NCBI GenBank assembly: GCA_020536535.1
Contig: JAHLWZ010000678.1
Coordinates: forward strand, 1 to 20,381
Direction of reading: 5' to 3'
Source: Pelomyxa schiedti
Taxonomy: Eukaryota; Evosea; Pelobiontida; Pelomyxidae
DNA: 20,381 bases
A program made the position numbers and the translations under genes. Shown here in pieces: positions 18,840 through 20,381 of the stretch (position 1 is the stretch's first letter; each line of letters begins with the position of its first letter). The notes below the pieces were generated by a model. It did not search any database. It was not told the DNA's origin and was given only the letters and a program-made list of their open reading frames with translations.

Positions 18840-20381
18840 TTAGGACTTGCCCTTATTGGACAAATCGAATTTCATGTCCTGAAGCCACAACAGCTTTTCC
18901 AGATAGTTGGTACACACAAACTGGTGCACTCGTTTCTTCTTCTTGAAGAGCTTGGAGCGGTCAGCCGTAACCTCAAATCCCATAGGGAATTTCGTGGAAT
19001 CCTGTATTTGTGCTGTTGCCAGTTCCACAGCCACTAATTTGCATCTTCCAAAGCGAGAAGCCGGTCTGGCATACAGCAAGTGTGTAGGAGTGAGTAGTGT
19101 GTATGTGTCCTGTGCTTTGCCTTTGTCAAGTATAACCTGCAGAGTTCCATCGCGGATCACTTTGACTCCTGTGGGAAGTGCGGCCGGAATTGTGGGATCA
19201 TTCATAACGGCCTCGCATAGGGAGCAAAGGTGCTCTATCTTTTGTGCATTGGCCACGTTGGCATTGATGTCCGCTATGAGGCCTTGTGTGAATGTGATAC
19301 TTGCTTCAAGTGCTTCATGTTCTTCAGTGTTCTCGCGTGGCACAACCTTTTGCATCTCTCGAAGAAGAAGAGGATATCTAGATATGATGTGGGTACAGGT
19401 TGCAGTGTTTGTTTGGGTGAAGTGACAGTTCGAGTGGCATGTGTTTATTGGTGTTTTCTCTGGTTATGGGGAAAGAGGCACACCGGCAAATTCGTTGAAC
19501 GGGTTTAATAAGGAAACCCTTTATCTCTAGTGACTTGCATTCTGGTCGCTGACGGCACTGCACGAGAAATTCGTGAAATTTTGGATTTTTGTCCAGAGCG
19601 TCAATAGTTTGCAAAACCTGCAACAAGTAAAAATTGTGCCAATTCTCTTCAAAACGTTACTCACTGCATCTTGCCTTCTACAGTATATAGAATACGCCTT
19701 GGAGAGTTCATCTTGTAGAGATAAAAAGGCATTCCCCACTGGAGGAGGGGAGTGTGGTTGAGCTTTCAGAATGGCTGCTGCTTCCTTAAGTTTCCCGAGC
19801 AGTTGTCTAATGAATGTTTAACTAATCTTGTATATAAGGTCACCACACCTATTTATTGCCGGTAAATCTCTGACATTGATGAAAATTAGTGATATATCTT
19901 TCTCTGAAACAAAATCGGAAGATTCCAGAGGTGTTAAAAATACAGAGATGATTATCTCCAGATCTGCAACATAATTTTCCTGCAAGAGGTTATACAATAT
20001 AAATGCGACTTGGATCCACCTCTGTGAAGCAGAGTTCTTGCATTACATGCATACGAGACACCTCCATTTCATTTAGTGTTGAGTCCTATTACCGGAGTGA
20101 TTTAGTGGGAGTAAAAGGATGATGGAAAAACCTCTCCTTGTTCTGGTACAAAAAATGCTTGTAATGAAGCAGTAGAAGCGGATCGTGTAAGAGATTCCTT
20201 ATGTGATATTATTTATCAAAGCAACAGTTTTTTTATGATTATTATTAGAAAGTGAGAGACGACTGTTTGTACCCCTGGAGGCGGTGTTGTTGCTCTTGTG
20301 GGTGTTGAGGATGGTATCTGCTGCGGCGCTTGAGGAGAGCCCGGCAGTGGAGGGGTAACAGATTGAGTAATGGGAGTTGAA
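18840..20381 (-). CDS. RhoGEF with DH and PH domains (5' end outside the window)
   Basis: Guanine-nucleotide exchange factor for Rho/Rac-type GTPases. Exons: 20273-20381 (partial), 20132-20197, 20020-20085, 19849-19979, 19665-19806, 19484-19617 and 18840-19377, at least 394 aa, ending at TAA 18840-18842. The visible start is a Pro/Ser/Thr/Gln-rich linker (TPPPGVQ). The DH domain begins RMHVMQELCFTEENYVADLE, continues with LSLQDELSKAYSIYCRRQDAV, and has the diagnostic FLIKPVQRICRYPLLLREM across the 19378-19483 intron. The PH-like domain follows immediately: VIRDGTLQVILDKG, DTYTLLTPTHLLYA, and a final helix with EKLLWLQDM. The protein ends shortly after the PH domain. Confidence 0.92.

Overview
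This is nuclear DNA from a eukaryotic microbe with a compact, intron-rich genome. Nine genes can be reconstructed with confidence. They contain about 65 GT-AG introns, mostly 40-60 nt and as short as 33-34 nt, and the splice sites were chosen by keeping frame and family motifs intact. The standard code fits: TGA ends four genes and TAA or TAG the others. The Q/N/P/S-rich linkers, a transcription factor that looks distantly CudA/STAT-like, and the short introns suggest an amoebozoan or similar free-living protist. That placement is inference.

Layout, left to right. (1) 1-243: tail of an unrecognised + strand gene. (2) 244-2148: about 1.9 kb with no recognisable gene, holding a perfect 22-bp hairpin (856-915). 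(3) 2149-3856, minus: membrane-anchored ATP-grasp enzyme related to D-Ala-D-Ala ligase, apparently needing a 2-nt microexon. (4) 3997-7172, minus: ASCC2 homologue with a CUE domain. (5) 7173-7699: shared divergent promoter region. (6) 7700-9464, plus: L-type lectin of the VIP36/ERGIC-53 family. (7) 9968-11760, plus: Q/P-rich transcription-factor-like protein. (8) 11979-12505, plus: PHF5A/Rds3, an SF3b subunit. (9) 12689-14305, minus: RBM41/U11-U12-65K-like RRM protein, tail-to-tail with PHF5A. (10) 14488-16317, minus: triple-LIM protein with an E/K coiled coil and a very His/Glu-rich repeat. (11) 16336-18442, minus: calpain-like protein whose catalytic Cys is Ser. (12) 18840-20381, minus, running off the window: DH-PH RhoGEF.

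Functions are mostly housekeeping: activating-signal cointegrator/ribosome quality control (ASCC2), secretory cargo transport (lectin), splicing (PHF5A and the RBM41-like protein) and cytoskeleton or signalling (LIM, calpain-like, RhoGEF). No mobile element, CRISPR array, tRNA or rRNA was seen. The points most worth a second look are the calpain/LIM junction (18 nt between reading frames, with a 3' splice site in it), the putative 2-nt microexon, the Cys-to-Ser calpain, the RBM41-like gene beside PHF5A, and the isolated hairpin.
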